A DNA stretch of 64,000 bases from VRUE01 sp963720805 (lineage in GTDB: Bacteria > Actinomycetota > Thermoleophilia > Solirubrobacterales > 70-9), in the NCBI GenBank assembly GCA_963720805.1, contig CAVRGT010000006.1, forward strand, positions 124,001 through 188,000, given 5' to 3'. Below, piece after piece: positions 51,972 through 60,593 of the stretch; the stretch's first letter is position 1; every line of letters begins with the position of its first letter. The position numbers and the translations under genes were made by a program. The notes beneath the pieces are model-generated. The model was not told the origin of the DNA. It saw only the letters and a list, made by a program, of their open reading frames with translations, and did not search any database.

Positions 51972-53663
51972 TTATTGGAGCGACTCGACGGGTGAGCCGG
52001 CGGGGTCGATGCCCGCCTCCGCCGCCGCGGCGGGCCAGGCCTCCGCCGCGCGCTTGACATCGCGGCGCGACCAGCCGAGCTCGCCGCCCATTGCCGCGGC
52101 CACGGCGCGGGCCGGTGCGGGCTCGCGCAGCTGCGGCGCCGCGAGCAGGCCGAGGCGGGTGCGCCGCAGCAGCACGTCGGCGACCGTGCGGGCCTGCTCG
52201 TGGCGGGCGGCGATCACGGCCTCGGCGAGCAGGTCGGGGCGGCCGGGCACGATCGGCTCGGCCAGCTTGCGGTCCTCGCGGGCCAGGGCGAGGACGTTGC
52301 GTGCGGCGTGGCCGTAGCGGAAGGCGAGCTGCTCGAGCGCCTCCTCCCCCACCCCCTCCGGCGCCTCGAGGTCATCCGGGCGCGCCTCCATCCCGAGCGG
52401 GATCTCGGCCGTGTGGCAGGGCGCCTCGCGGCCCTCGCGCTCGACCAGGCGGTCGACCGTCTGCTTGGCCATCCGCCGCCAGGTGGTCAGCTTGCCGCCG
52501 GTGATCGTCAGCATCCCCGAGGAGGTCTCATAGAGCTCCGCCTTGCGCGAGATGTCGACCGACTTCTTCGGGTCGCCGGTGGCGATCAGGGGCCGCACCC
52601 CGGCGTAAGCGCCGACCAGGTCGGCGGCGCCAAGCGAGACGCCGAAGAACTCGTTGACCGCGTCGAGCAGGTAGGCGACGTCCTCGCCACCCGGCCGCGG
52701 ATGGTCGATGTCGCCCTCGAAGTCGTTGTCGGTGGTGCCGATCAGGGTGCGCCCGTACCAGGGCAGGGCGAAGATCGCCCGGCCTTCGCCGGCCGGGACG
52801 ATGCAGGCGGCGGTGCCGGTCGAGAGTTTGTCGCGGTCGACCAGCACGTGGGTGCCGCGGCTGGGCGAGATCCGCGGCACGTCCTCCTCCTCGATCGTCT
52901 CCTCGGGCCGGATCCGGTCGGCGAAGACGCCGGTGGCGTTGATCACGTTGTCGGCGCTGAGCTCGAGCCGCTCGCCCGAGCCGGCCTCAACGAAGGCGAC
53001 CCCGGCGGCGCGACCCTTCTCGGTGAGCACCTCGACCACCTCGGCGCCGTTCAGCATCACCGCGCCGAAGCGCTCGGCCTCGCCCAGGATCGTCAGCGTC
53101 AACCGCACGTCGTCGGTCTGACAGTCGTAGAAGAGGTAGGCGTTCTTGGGGTCGCGCGGCTCCAGCGCGGGGACGAGTTGCAGGACCTCATCGCGGTCGA
53201 TCGTGCGGTGGCGGTCGGGTGACCAGTAGTAGTCCTCGTCAGCTTGCTTGGAGGAGCGCATCTCGCGACGGCTGCGACCGACCCGCGTCGTCGCCATCAC
53301 GTCGTACATGTTGAGCCCGATCCCGAGGCCGCGCTGGCGTCGCTCGTCGGGGAAGGAGGGAACGATGAAGGGCGTCGGGTAGACCAGGTGCGGCGCCAGC
53401 TGGACCATCAGCTGGCGCTCGAGCAGCGCCTCGCGGACCAGGCCGAGGTCGAGGTTCTGCAGGTAGCGCAGGCCGCCGTGGACCATCTTCGAGGAGCGGC
53501 TCGACGTCCCTTCGGCGTAGTCGCCGCGCTCCAGCAGCGCCACCGAGTAGCCGCGCGAGGCGGCGTCGAGGGCGACCCCGGCGCCGGTGATGCCGCCGCC
53601 GATCACGACGACCTCGAAGTGCCGGCCGGCGATCGCCTCGACGGCAGTGGCTCGCGAGAGCAT
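51972..53663 (-). CDS. glpD: Aerobic glycerol-3-phosphate dehydrogenase
   Basis: 563 residues. FAD-binding N terminus FEVVVIGGGITGAGVALDAASRGYSVALLERGDYAEGTSSRSSKMVHGGLRYL (spanning residues 17-70), QTDDVRLTLTIL, INATGVFADRI, SRGTHVLVD, GRTLIGTTDNDFEGD, and the C-terminal DAO_C domain. Oxidises glycerol-3-phosphate, feeding electrons to quinones. ATG overlaps the nitroreductase stop (TGATG). Confidence 0.95.
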   Translation of the reverse strand: MLSRATAVEAIAGRHFEVVVIGGGITGAGVALDAASRGYSVALLERGDYAEGTSSRSSKMVHGGLRYLQNLDLGLVREALLERQLMVQLAPHLVYPTPFIVPSFPDERRQRGLGIGLNMYDVMATTRVGRSRREMRSSKQADEDYYWSPDRHRTIDRDEVLQLVPALEPRDPKNAYLFYDCQTDDVRLTLTILGEAERFGAVMLNGAEVVEVLTEKGRAAGVAFVEAGSGERLELSADNVINATGVFADRIRPEETIEEEDVPRISPSRGTHVLVDRDKLSTGTAACIVPAGEGRAIFALPWYGRTLIGTTDNDFEGDIDHPRPGGEDVAYLLDAVNEFFGVSLGAADLVGAYAGVRPLIATGDPKKSVDISRKAELYETSSGMLTITGGKLTTWRRMAKQTVDRLVEREGREAPCHTAEIPLGMEARPDDLEAPEGVGEEALEQLAFRYGHAARNVLALAREDRKLAEPIVPGRPDLLAEAVIAARHEQARTVADVLLRRTRLGLLAAPQLREPAPARAVAAAMGGELGWSRRDVKRAAEAWPAAAAEAGIDPAGSPVESLQ

Positions 53664-54172
53664 CAGGCGAGGAACTCGGTCGACTGCTCGATCCGCGGCC
53701 GCTCCGGCGGCTCCTTCTCCTGGCGCGGCCGGCCGAGGTGCAGGAGGCCGACAAAGCGCTCGCTGTCGGGCAGCCCGACGGCCCGCCGGCCGCCGGCCGA
53801 ACGCAACAGCCCCGGGGTGCGCCAGTAACCCGCGTAGCCGCGAGCGTGGGCGCTGAGCAAGACGATGTAGGAGGCGACGGCGGTCGCGTGCAGGTCCTCC
53901 TCGTTCTGAATCGGATCGGCGCCGAGCAGGCAGGAGACGACGATCAGGGTCGGGGCGCGATCGAGCTTCGCCGCTCCCTCGTCCCCGGCTGCCTGCTTCA
54001 GCCTCTCCAGCGTCTCGGTGCCGACGACGCGGAAACGCCAGGGCGCGGTCAGGTGGTGGTTCGGCGCCCAGCGGGCGAGATCGAGCAGCCCGAGGATCTC
54101 CTCGCGCGCAAGCGGCTCGGGGCCGAAGGCCTTGTGCGTGCGGCGGGTTCGGATCGCGGTCTCTACGTCCAC
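53663..54172 (-). CDS. Nitroreductase-family protein
   Basis: 169 residues from GTG 54170-54172. FMN-dependent nitroreductase fold: VETAIRTRRTHKAFGPEPL, ILGLLDLARWAPNHHLTAPWRF, and a C-terminal GLPDSERFVGLLHLG. Small single-domain member like YdjA. Substrate unknown. The frame continues far upstream but those residues are the shadow of the next gene. Cotranscribed with glpD by overlap. Confidence 0.85.
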   Translation of the reverse strand: MDVETAIRTRRTHKAFGPEPLAREEILGLLDLARWAPNHHLTAPWRFRVVGTETLERLKQAAGDEGAAKLDRAPTLIVVSCLLGADPIQNEEDLHATAVASYIVLLSAHARGYAGYWRTPGLLRSAGGRRAVGLPDSERFVGLLHLGRPRQEKEPPERPRIEQSTEFLA

Positions 54173-54200
54173 GCCTGCAACATAGCCGCCGAACTCCACC

Positions 54201-54242
54201 CGCCCTCCGTTTACTACCGCAGAGGTAGTCAATGGGGGGCGC
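54201..54242. repeat. Palindromic element, family G copy 2
   Basis: CGCCCTCC faces GGGGGGCG, and TTACTACC faces GGTAGTCAA. The right half shares AGTCAATGGGGGGCG with copy 1 (12470-12510). Lies between the end of the ECF S-component gene and the nitroreductase start. Confidence 0.72.
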
Positions 54243-54248
54243 GTCCGG

Positions 54249-56112
54249 CTACCAGGCGAAGCGACGGCCGAGCCACCAGGGCAGGCCGATGGCGAGGGCG
54301 GTGGCCGCGAGGCCGACGCCAATCGGGGCCCATGGAGAGGGACTCGAGCCCGAGGCGCTGACGGGCGCCGACTCGGTGACCGGGGTCGGCTGCGTGGCTT
54401 CGGCGTCGCCTTCTTCCGGCGTCCCGAGCTGCCCCTGCGGTGAGGCCGGCACGGCGCCCGCCGGGGGCGGCGCGGTTGGCACACCGCTGCCGCCGGTGCT
54501 GGGCACGCCCGAGGTCGGCGGCACCGATTCGAATTCCTCGGGCAGGCTGGTGCCGCCGGCCGGGGGCGGCGGGGCGTCCTTCGACGGCGACACCGTGGTC
54601 GGGGTCGGCTGGCGCGGCGGCGCTTCGATCGGCAGCGAGTCGCCGGCAACCGCGACCAGCACCTGGCCGGTCACCCAGACCGGCGTCTGGTCGCTCGATT
54701 CCGAGTAGCGGTAATGACCGTCGCCGGCCTGCCTGGCGGCGAGGTAGTCGAGCGCGCTGTTGCCGCCTTCGCCGGCCTTGGCCGGATCGGCGCCGACCGC
54801 GACCATCCCCTGCACCGCCCAGGCGGTCGACTGGGCGTTGACGCCGCCGCCGGCGCCGAGGGCAAAACCGCCGTTCGGTCGCTGGTGCTTGCGCAGGTAG
54901 GAGAGGCCGGCCTGGGCAGCCTTCGTGCTGGGCAGCGCCTGCATCGCCGCGCCGGTGACGTCGGCGTTGCTGGGCTGGCCCGGCACATCGCCCCAGCCGC
55001 CGTCGTCGTTCTGCACCCCGGTCAGCCAGGAGCGAGTGCCGTCGAGGCCGTCGCCGGCTTCGGCCGCCCGCAGGGCGATCACGCTGAAGGACGTGGTTCC
55101 CGGCCAGCCCACATAGGAGCCGTTGGCGGCGCGGCGCTTGAGCAGGGCGCCGACCAAGTCCCGACCGGCGAACGAGCGCGGGTCGGCACCGGCGCCCTCG
55201 AGGGCGATGATCGTGCGGGCGAGGTCGCCGGGACTGCTGACTTCATCGAGGTGGCCGCTGAGGAAGTCGATCGGGCTCTTGCCGCCGCCGGCCACGTCGT
55301 AGGGGTTGCGCCCGGCCGCCTCGAGGCCGAGCATCGCCCAGCCGGTCAGTCGCGGCACTCGAGTCCGAAGACGGCGAGGAGCCGAAGCCGCCGTCGGAGT
55401 TCTGCGCCGCTTCGAGCCAGTTCGCCGCCTCGTCGGTGGCGGCGGCCCTGGCGGTTCCCGGCAGCAGGCCGGGGAGCAGCAGGATCGCCAGGATCGCCGT
55501 GGCGACGGCGGGCGTGCGCCACTGGAAGCGCTGCCGGAAACGAGCCAGCATCCGCACCATCGCCGGACCGGCGAGCAGGGCGAAGGCGATATTGCCGACG
55601 ACGTGGGCGAGGTCGAACGGGATCGCGCGCGCCTCCAGGGTGAGGAAGCGCTCGAGTGAGAGATCTCCGCCGTAGGTCGCCATGAGCGAGAAGTTCAGCA
55701 ACACACCGTAGGCGATGCCCGCCAGCCCGCAAACCGCGGCCAGGCTGAGGCGACCGGCGTTGCGGGTCCCCAGCGCCAGGGCCGCGCCCATCAACCCGCA
55801 CATCCCCCAGCCCGCCATCTGCCAGGGAGTCCACGGCCCCTGGCCGAACCAGAAATTGGAGACGAGGCCGGCGAGGGCGCCGACCGCGAAGCCCGGCGCC
55901 GGGCCGAGCGCGTAACCGGCGAAGACGACGATGTCGGTGGTCGGCTTGAGGTTGGGGAAGGCGGCGAAGGCAATCCGGCCGGCAATTGCCAGGGCGGCAA
56001 GAGCGGCGACCAGGGCGACCACCTGCGATGGCGGCCGCGAGCGCTCATACCAGGCGAAACCACCGAGCAGGACGGCGGCGAGGATGACGAAGCTCGTCAG
56101 TTGCCAGGACAT
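54249..56112 (-). CDS. Predicted ECF S-component joined to a six-repeat alpha-alpha toroid, one frameshift
   Basis: ATG 56110-56112. Residues 1-about 225: about six TMs typical of ECF S-components (SFVILAAVLLGGFAWYE; VFAGYALGPAPGFAVGALAGLVSNFWFGQGPWTPWQMAGWGMCGL), ending with TM ILAILLLPGLLPGTARAA. Then prenyltransferase/squalene-oxidase-type repeats: NWLEAAQNSDGGFG, (shift near 55355), TIIALEGAGADP, NGSYVGWPGTTSF, WLTGVQNDDGGWGD, YLRKHQRPNGGFAL, YLAARQAGDGHYRY. A Pro-rich stretch and final TM (PIGVGLAATALAIGLPWWLG) follow. Last gene of the cobalamin-riboswitch operon; a B12 substrate-capture role is inferred. Confidence 0.78.
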
Positions 56113-57827
56113 CAGCGCTCGGTCTCCGGCTGCCGGCGCAGCGCCTCGGCGCCCTGCTCGGGCGTGATCACACCGGGCAGATCTAGCACGCGCGCGACCT
56201 CGGTGGCGAAGTACCAGCCGCCGGAGAGAATGTCGGCAGCGGGACCGTCGGCGATCACCACTCCATCGCCGAGCAAGACGACGCGCTCGGCGAAGGCCGA
56301 CGCGAACTCGACGTCATGGGTGGCAACGAGCAGCCCGGCGCCGCGCTCGGCGAGATCGCCGATCAGGTCGGCGAGGTCGTCCTTGCGGGCTCGGTCCATG
56401 CCGCGCGTGGGCTCGTCGAGGGCGACGAGGCCCGGCAGCGCCTCGCCGTCCATGCGGCCCGCCAACGCGATTGCCAACGCCAGGCGCTGGCGCTCGCCGC
56501 CGGAGAGATCCCGAGGATCCGCTTCGACGGCGTGCGTCCATACCGACATTCTTCAGCGCAGCCTGGCCCTCCTCGCCCGGCAAGCTCATCACCGACGCGC
56601 TCACGAACCAGATAGTCGCCCGGGTTCTGTGTCAGTAGTCGCAATATCGCCCGGCAACTCGATCTTTCCGCGCACCGCATCCGTCAATCCCGCAAGCGTC
56701 CTCAGCAGGGTGCTCTTGCCGGCACCGTTCCTTCCCATCAGGGCCAACCCGTTCGCCTCTTTCGACCGTGAGATCCACCCCGCGAAGAACGTCTCGCATC
56801 TCGCCATCGCTCCTGCTCAGCTCCACCCACAGATCCCGCACAGCGACCGCCGCGCTCGGAGGGGAGCCGGACCCCCTCCGAACGTCTTGCACTTTTTCGG
56901 CAATCCGCCCACGGCCAGCCGACCCCTCTCCACCGAAAAAGTTAAGAGAGGAGGGGGTCCGGCTCCCCTCGACCCGGCGCTCACTGGAGGAGAGGGTTTT
57001 GCGGGCGGCTCGGACGCCGACGGGCAGGGGCTCGATGCCGACCAGGGAGAAGAGGCGGGCTGCGGGGGTCTCCAGGGCCGTGTCGGCGTCTTGGGCCCAG
57101 GCGAGGAAGCTCCCGGGATCGCCATCAAAAGCGACGGCACCGGAGTCCATCGCGATGACCCGATCGGCCGCGGCGAGGCAGCGCTCGAGGCGGTGCTCGG
57201 CCAGGAGGATGGTTACCCCCCACTCCTCATTGAGGCGACGTAGGAGCCAGATCAGCTCGTCTCCGGCTACGGGATCCAGCTGAGATGTGGGCTCATCGAG
57301 GAGGACGAGGCGGGGACGGGTGACGAGGGCGGCGGCGAGGGCGACGCGTTGGAGCTCTCCGCCGGAGAGGGTGTCGACTGCGCGGTCGAGCAGGTGTGGG
57401 ATGGCGAGGGCGAGGGCGACCTCCTCGACCGCCCGCGCACGTGAGGCCGGTGCATCCCCCTCATCTCGAGCGGAAGCTCGATCTCGGCTGACACCGTGGT
57501 CGAGACAACTTGCGTCTCGGGATCCTGTGCGACGTAGCCAACCACCGCGGCCAGCTCTCCCGGCCCGGCGGCGATCGCGTCGATGCCGGCTACCTCGATT
57601 CGGCCCTCGATCTCGCCGCCGTGGAAGTGCGGGACGAGGCCGCAGGCGGCGCGGAGGAGGGTCGACTTGCCGGAGGCGGAGCGGCCGGCGAGGAGGGTGA
57701 ACTCGCCGGGGGGCAAGTTGAGCGAGATGTCGCGCAGGGCCGGGGTATCGGCGGCTGGATAGGAGTAGGTGACGCCGGTGAGTGCCACGGCCGGTGCCGG
57801 GCGCGTCTGGGTCGCCGAGTCAGACAC
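56112..57827 (-). CDS. ECF transporter ATPase with two fused ABC domains, multiply frameshifted
   Basis: GTG 57825-57827. NBD1: LTGVTYSYPAADTPALRDISL, P-loop AGRSASGKSTLLRAACGL, YVAQDPETQV; in shifted frame signature LSGGELQRVALAAAL, VLLDEPTSQLDP, LLAEHRLERCL. NBD2: VAVRDLWVEL, GRNGAGKSTLLRTLAGL, LSGGERQRLALAIAL, VALDEPTRGMDR, VATHDVEFAS. Palindrome C3 is read in frame in the linker between the two domains. Fused EcfA1-EcfA2 (CbiO/YkoD-like) drives the ECF transporter. At least four shifts. Stop overlaps the S-component ATG. Confidence 0.82.
56861..56968. repeat. Composite palindrome, family C copy 3 (inside the ATPase gene)
   Basis: Perfect 19-bp arms GGGGAGCCGGACCCCCTCC (56861-56879) and complement (56950-56968); core CGTCTTGCACTTTTTCGG and CCGAAAAAGTTAAG as in copies 1 and 2, but different outer arms. 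Translated in frame as a linker between the two ABC domains (residues include TPSSLNFFGGEG and IAEKVQDVRRG). Confidence 0.9.
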
Positions 57828-57864
57828 CCGCGACCTCCCGCAGGTGGACACGTGTCGCGCTCCC

Positions 57865-57913
57865 GAACTGCATCAACTTCTCCACCCGGCAGATAGATAA
57901 GTTGATGCAGTTC
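57865..57913. repeat. Palindromic element, family D copy 2 (encodes CbiQ C terminus)
   Basis: Arms GAACTGCATCAACTT (57865-57879) and complement (57899-57913). The cbiQ frame ends inside it (RTASTYLSAGWRS then TGA at 57873-57875). Same core CTGCATCAACTT as 42481-42523. Confidence 0.87.
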
Positions 57914-58889
57914 GGCGAGCGAGCGGGACGGAGCGGGTGTGTCGAGGCGAGCGGCGCAGTGGAGCGAGGCCGCTTAGGGCGACAAGCGCCGCGACGGCGA
58001 GGGTTGTGGCGCCGCTGCCGATCTCGGTGGCTGGGTATTCGCTGAAGGCGTCGGCGCCGAGGGCCTTGCCGGCGATCGCTACGGCCAGGACGGCGAGGCC
58101 GACGGCGTAGAAGCGGCGGTCGTAGCGGGAGCGTCGTCCACGGATCACCTCGGGCCCGCGTCGAGGCACCCATCGGGTGAAACGTTTTTTGGTCGCTTCG
58201 GAGCCGGAAAACGTTGCACCTGTTGGGGGGTGACGGGGGTCGAGCGAGTAGCCACGCAGCTCCAGGGTTGCGGCGACGTCGACGGCGCGGTCGAGGGAGC
58301 CGGCGAGGAGGCGGCGGGCCAGGGGGGCGCGGCCGACGGGGGCGGCGCCGGGGCCGCGCAGGCGGGTGGCGTCGCGCAGGCGGGCGGCATCGGCGGCGGC
58401 CACGGGGACCAGGCGCGAGACCAGCGTCGCGGTCAGTGCCGAGCGGCCGGCGATCGGACGGAGCGCCCGCAGCACCCGGTCGGGGTCGACGCAGGCCGAG
58501 TAGACGGCGAAGGCGACCATCACGACCGCGGCGCGCAGGCCGAGGACGAGGCCGGCGACGATCGCCTCGAGCGTCACGTCGACCTGGCCGAAGAGCGGCC
58601 ACTCGCCCAGGCGGGCGAGGACGGTCTCGCCGCGGCTGACCACCAGAGCGTTGACGACGACGATCAGGGCAGCCAGGGTGAGGCCCATCCAGAGCGCCGC
58701 CCGAACCGCCGCGTGGGCGCCGGCAAGACGGCCGGCGATGACGACGGCGAGCCCGACCGCGAGCAGCACGATCGGGTTCGAGTAGAGGAAGGCGACGACG
58801 ACGAGCGAGCCGAGGTAGGTGACGGCGGCGCCCGGCGAGGCCGACTGCAGCGGCCGTGGCCGCGGGATGTAGGCGAACGGCGATCTCAT
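57873..58889 (-). CDS. cbiQ: ECF transporter T component (EcfT/CbiQ)
   Basis: 338 residues from ATG 58887-58889, intact frame. TMs: TYLGSLVVVAFLYSNPIVLLAVGLAVVIAG, LTLAALIVVVNALVV, AIVAGLVLGLRAAVVMVAFAVYSA. Coupling motif region RDATRLRGPG and ELRGYSLD (EcfT A-R-G type), last TM AVGLAVLAVAIAGKALGAD. Between ELRGYSLDPRH and RSRYDRRFY an extra segment is encoded by palindrome A2, and the C terminus by D2. Connects the ATPase to S-component. ATGA overlap with the lipoprotein gene. Confidence 0.88.
   Translation of the reverse strand: MRSPFAYIPRPRPLQSASPGAAVTYLGSLVVVAFLYSNPIVLLAVGLAVVIAGRLAGAHAAVRAALWMGLTLAALIVVVNALVVSRGETVLARLGEWPLFGQVDVTLEAIVAGLVLGLRAAVVMVAFAVYSACVDPDRVLRALRPIAGRSALTATLVSRLVPVAAADAARLRDATRLRGPGAAPVGRAPLARRLLAGSLDRAVDVAATLELRGYSLDPRHPPTGATFSGSEATKKRFTRWVPRRGPEVIRGRRSRYDRRFYAVGLAVLAVAIAGKALGADAFSEYPATEIGSGATTLAVAALVALSGLAPLRRSPRHTRSVPLARRTASTYLSAGWRS
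58170..58228. repeat. Palindromic element, family A copy 2 (inside cbiQ)
   Basis: Left arm 58170-58193 (GGGTGAAACGTTTTTTGG) and right arm 58205-58228 (CCGGAAAACGTTGCACC) pair with a few mismatches. Its minus-strand core GTGCAACGTTTTCCGGCTC matches copy 1 at 1591-1633. Read in frame by cbiQ as TGATFSGSEATKKRFTRW. Confidence 0.85.
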
Positions 58890-59803
58890 CGCAGCGGCAG
58901 CGGGGTCTCCTTGCCCCCGTCGACGGCGACCGCGTAGTGGTCGCGCAGATCCGCCGCATCGAGCAACCCGGCCGCGGCGCTCACCCCCGCCCCACTCGCG
59001 CCGGTGACCACCCACACGGGCGGTTCTTCGTAGCGGCGGGTCGCTGCAACCAGGCCGCTGTCGGGGCCGAACTCGACGGCGGCGTCGCCCGCTTCGTCGA
59101 GCCCACTGAGGCGATAGCCGCCTCCTTCCAGCGTGGAAGTCCGCAAACACCCCGCTCGCCTGCGGGCCGCGTTCGACCTGGGCCGCGGCGGGGTCGCTCC
59201 GCACTCGCGACCAGGGGCCGACCAGGACCCGGATCGCCCCGCTCTCCGGCCGCGAAGACAAGTCCACGCCCGCCGCTTCCAGTCGTTCGTCGACCTCGGC
59301 GCAGGCGCCGCCCCCGCCCAGGCACTCGACCGCGACCGGCCGCCGCTTGCCGTCGTAACCGCCGAGAAAAGGCTGCGGCCAGGAGCCGACCACGGCGGGC
59401 ACCCGCAGGGCGGCGTTCCAGTCGCGGTAGTCCCACCAGACCGACTCGCCGCCGCGCAGGCCGTAAGCGCCGGCACCGACACTCGACTCGACGCCGTTGA
59501 CGTAGAAGAGCCAGTCGAACCGATCGCCGGATCGGGTTTCGCCTGCGACGCCTGTCGATCGACTGCGACGAAATCGCCGCCGTAGCTGGTGGTGATCTCG
59601 GCGTTGCGTTCGAGCGCCCGCATCACCGTGTCGGATTCGGTCAGGTCGCCAAGCCGGCGGTGCAGCACGGGCACGGTCCCGTAGTCCCGCGTCACCGTCA
59701 GCTCGGCGTCCTGCACCCCGTCGCCGGGGCCGAGGCCGCAGCCGGCGGCCACGAGCGCCACGAAAAGCAGCGCGATCGCGACCGCCGTACCGGGGCCCCT
59801 CAC
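58886..59803 (-). CDS. Lipoprotein with DUF4430 (transcobalamin-like C-terminal) domain, frameshifted
   Basis: GTG 59801-59803. Lipoprotein signal AIALLFVALVAAGCGLGPGD (lipobox VAAGC). N-terminal part ELTVTRDYGTVPVLHRR and SDTVMRALERNAEITTSYGG; then in a shifted frame FDWLFYVNGVESSVGAGAYG and LRGGESVWWDYRDW, the DUF4430 core; C-terminal GDAAVEFGPDSGLVAATRR in the first frame again. Shifts near 59520 and 59140. Membrane-anchored outside the cell; in the B12-riboswitch operon, so a cobalamin-binding lipoprotein is inferred. Overlaps cbiQ start. Confidence 0.8.
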   Translation of the reverse strand: MRGPGTAVAIALLFVALVAAGCGLGPGDGVQDAELTVTRDYGTVPVLHRRLGDLTESDTVMRALERNAEITTSYGGDFVAVDRQASQAKPDPAIGSTGSSTSTASSRVSVPALTACAAASRSGGTTATGTPPCGCPPWSAPGRSLFSAVTTASGGRSRSSAWAGAAPAPRSTNDWKRRAWTCLRGRRAGRSGSWSAPGRECGATPPRPRSNAARRRAGCLRTSTLEGGGYRLSGLDEAGDAAVEFGPDSGLVAATRRYEEPPVWVVTGASGAGVSAAAGLLDAADLRDHYAVAVDGGKETPLPLR

Positions 59804-59807
59804 TGGA

Positions 59808-60557
59808 TCAGCCCCCGGGGCAGGCCCCGTTGAGGCAGACCGCGACCTGGTTGGACGGGATGTCCTTGCCGCCGGTGGCGGTCAGTACCCCCGGCGCCGA
59901 GAGCGTCACCTGGGTCGTGCCGTCGGCGCCCGTCGGGGCGCCGGCACCGGTCACGGTGACACCGGCGGCCGGCGTCTTCTTCCCCTTGTCGTCATAGGAG
60001 AAGACGCTGACCGTGAACGGCTTGTTCGCTTCCGCTTCGTGCGGGGCGAGCAGCGAGAGCTCGTCGGGATAGGGGTAGGGCTCGAGCGCCCAGAGCACTT
60101 CGTCCCCCTTGTGCAGCTTGACTTTTTCGCCGCCCTTGTTGGGGTTCTTGTGGTTGACCTTGAGGTACCAGGAGAGCTTCTTGGTCGTCTTCGACTTGCC
60201 GATCCCGCACAGCCCGAGGCCGAATTCGGAAAGGAAGTGGTCAGTGACCAGCAGCGGGCGCAATGACGGCGTCAGCTTCGAGGCCTGATTGAGCGCGCCC
60301 AGCGCGGTCGGCCCTTGCAGCTGCACCGACTTGCCGCTGCCTCCAGTGCCACCGCCAAGGCAGGTCGCCTTCGGGCTGGTCTTGATCGAGGACGTCTTGG
60401 CGTGGACGAACTCTTCGGCGAGCGCTTTGCCGCCGCTGCCGACCACGCGCAGGCTGGCCCTGGTCCCCTTCCCCGCGCCAAGCGCCGCGGTCGGGAGCAA
60501 CAACAGAAGGGCCAGTGCGCACGCAGCGACCAGCCGGAACGGAACGAGTCTTGGCAT
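59808..60557 (-). CDS. Secreted DUF4430-type protein, first gene of the B12-regulated operon
   Basis: 249 residues, ATG 60555-60557, intact. Signal peptide RLVAACALALLLLLPTAALGA. Middle: ASLRVVGSGGKALAEEFVHAK, DHFLSEFGLGLCGIGKSK, and LSWYLKVNHKNPNKGGEKVKLHKGDEVLW, a DUF4430/transcobalamin-C-like core. C-terminal Ig-like part KPFTVSVFSYDDKGKKTPAAGVTVTGAGAPT and a Cys pair (VCLNGAC). The riboswitch ends about 35 bases upstream. Likely extracellular cobalamin-binding protein. Confidence 0.82.
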   Translation of the reverse strand: MPRLVPFRLVAACALALLLLLPTAALGAGKGTRASLRVVGSGGKALAEEFVHAKTSSIKTSPKATCLGGGTGGSGKSVQLQGPTALGALNQASKLTPSLRPLLVTDHFLSEFGLGLCGIGKSKTTKKLSWYLKVNHKNPNKGGEKVKLHKGDEVLWALEPYPYPDELSLLAPHEAEANKPFTVSVFSYDDKGKKTPAAGVTVTGAGAPTGADGTTQVTLSAPGVLTATGGKDIPSNQVAVCLNGACPGG

Positions 60558-60593
60558 TTAAGCCACCCTTTCCTCGAGGGTTGTCATGGCTGG

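Noticed and set aside
57267..57851. ATPase start at 57851
   Set aside because: The extra residues derive from the gap after cbiQ; GTG 57825-57827 starts closer to the conserved domain.
1591..58228. Palindromes as CRISPR arrays or intrinsic terminators
   Set aside because: They are dispersed single units, not regularly spaced repeats, and lack the T-tract of intrinsic terminators; some lie inside genes.
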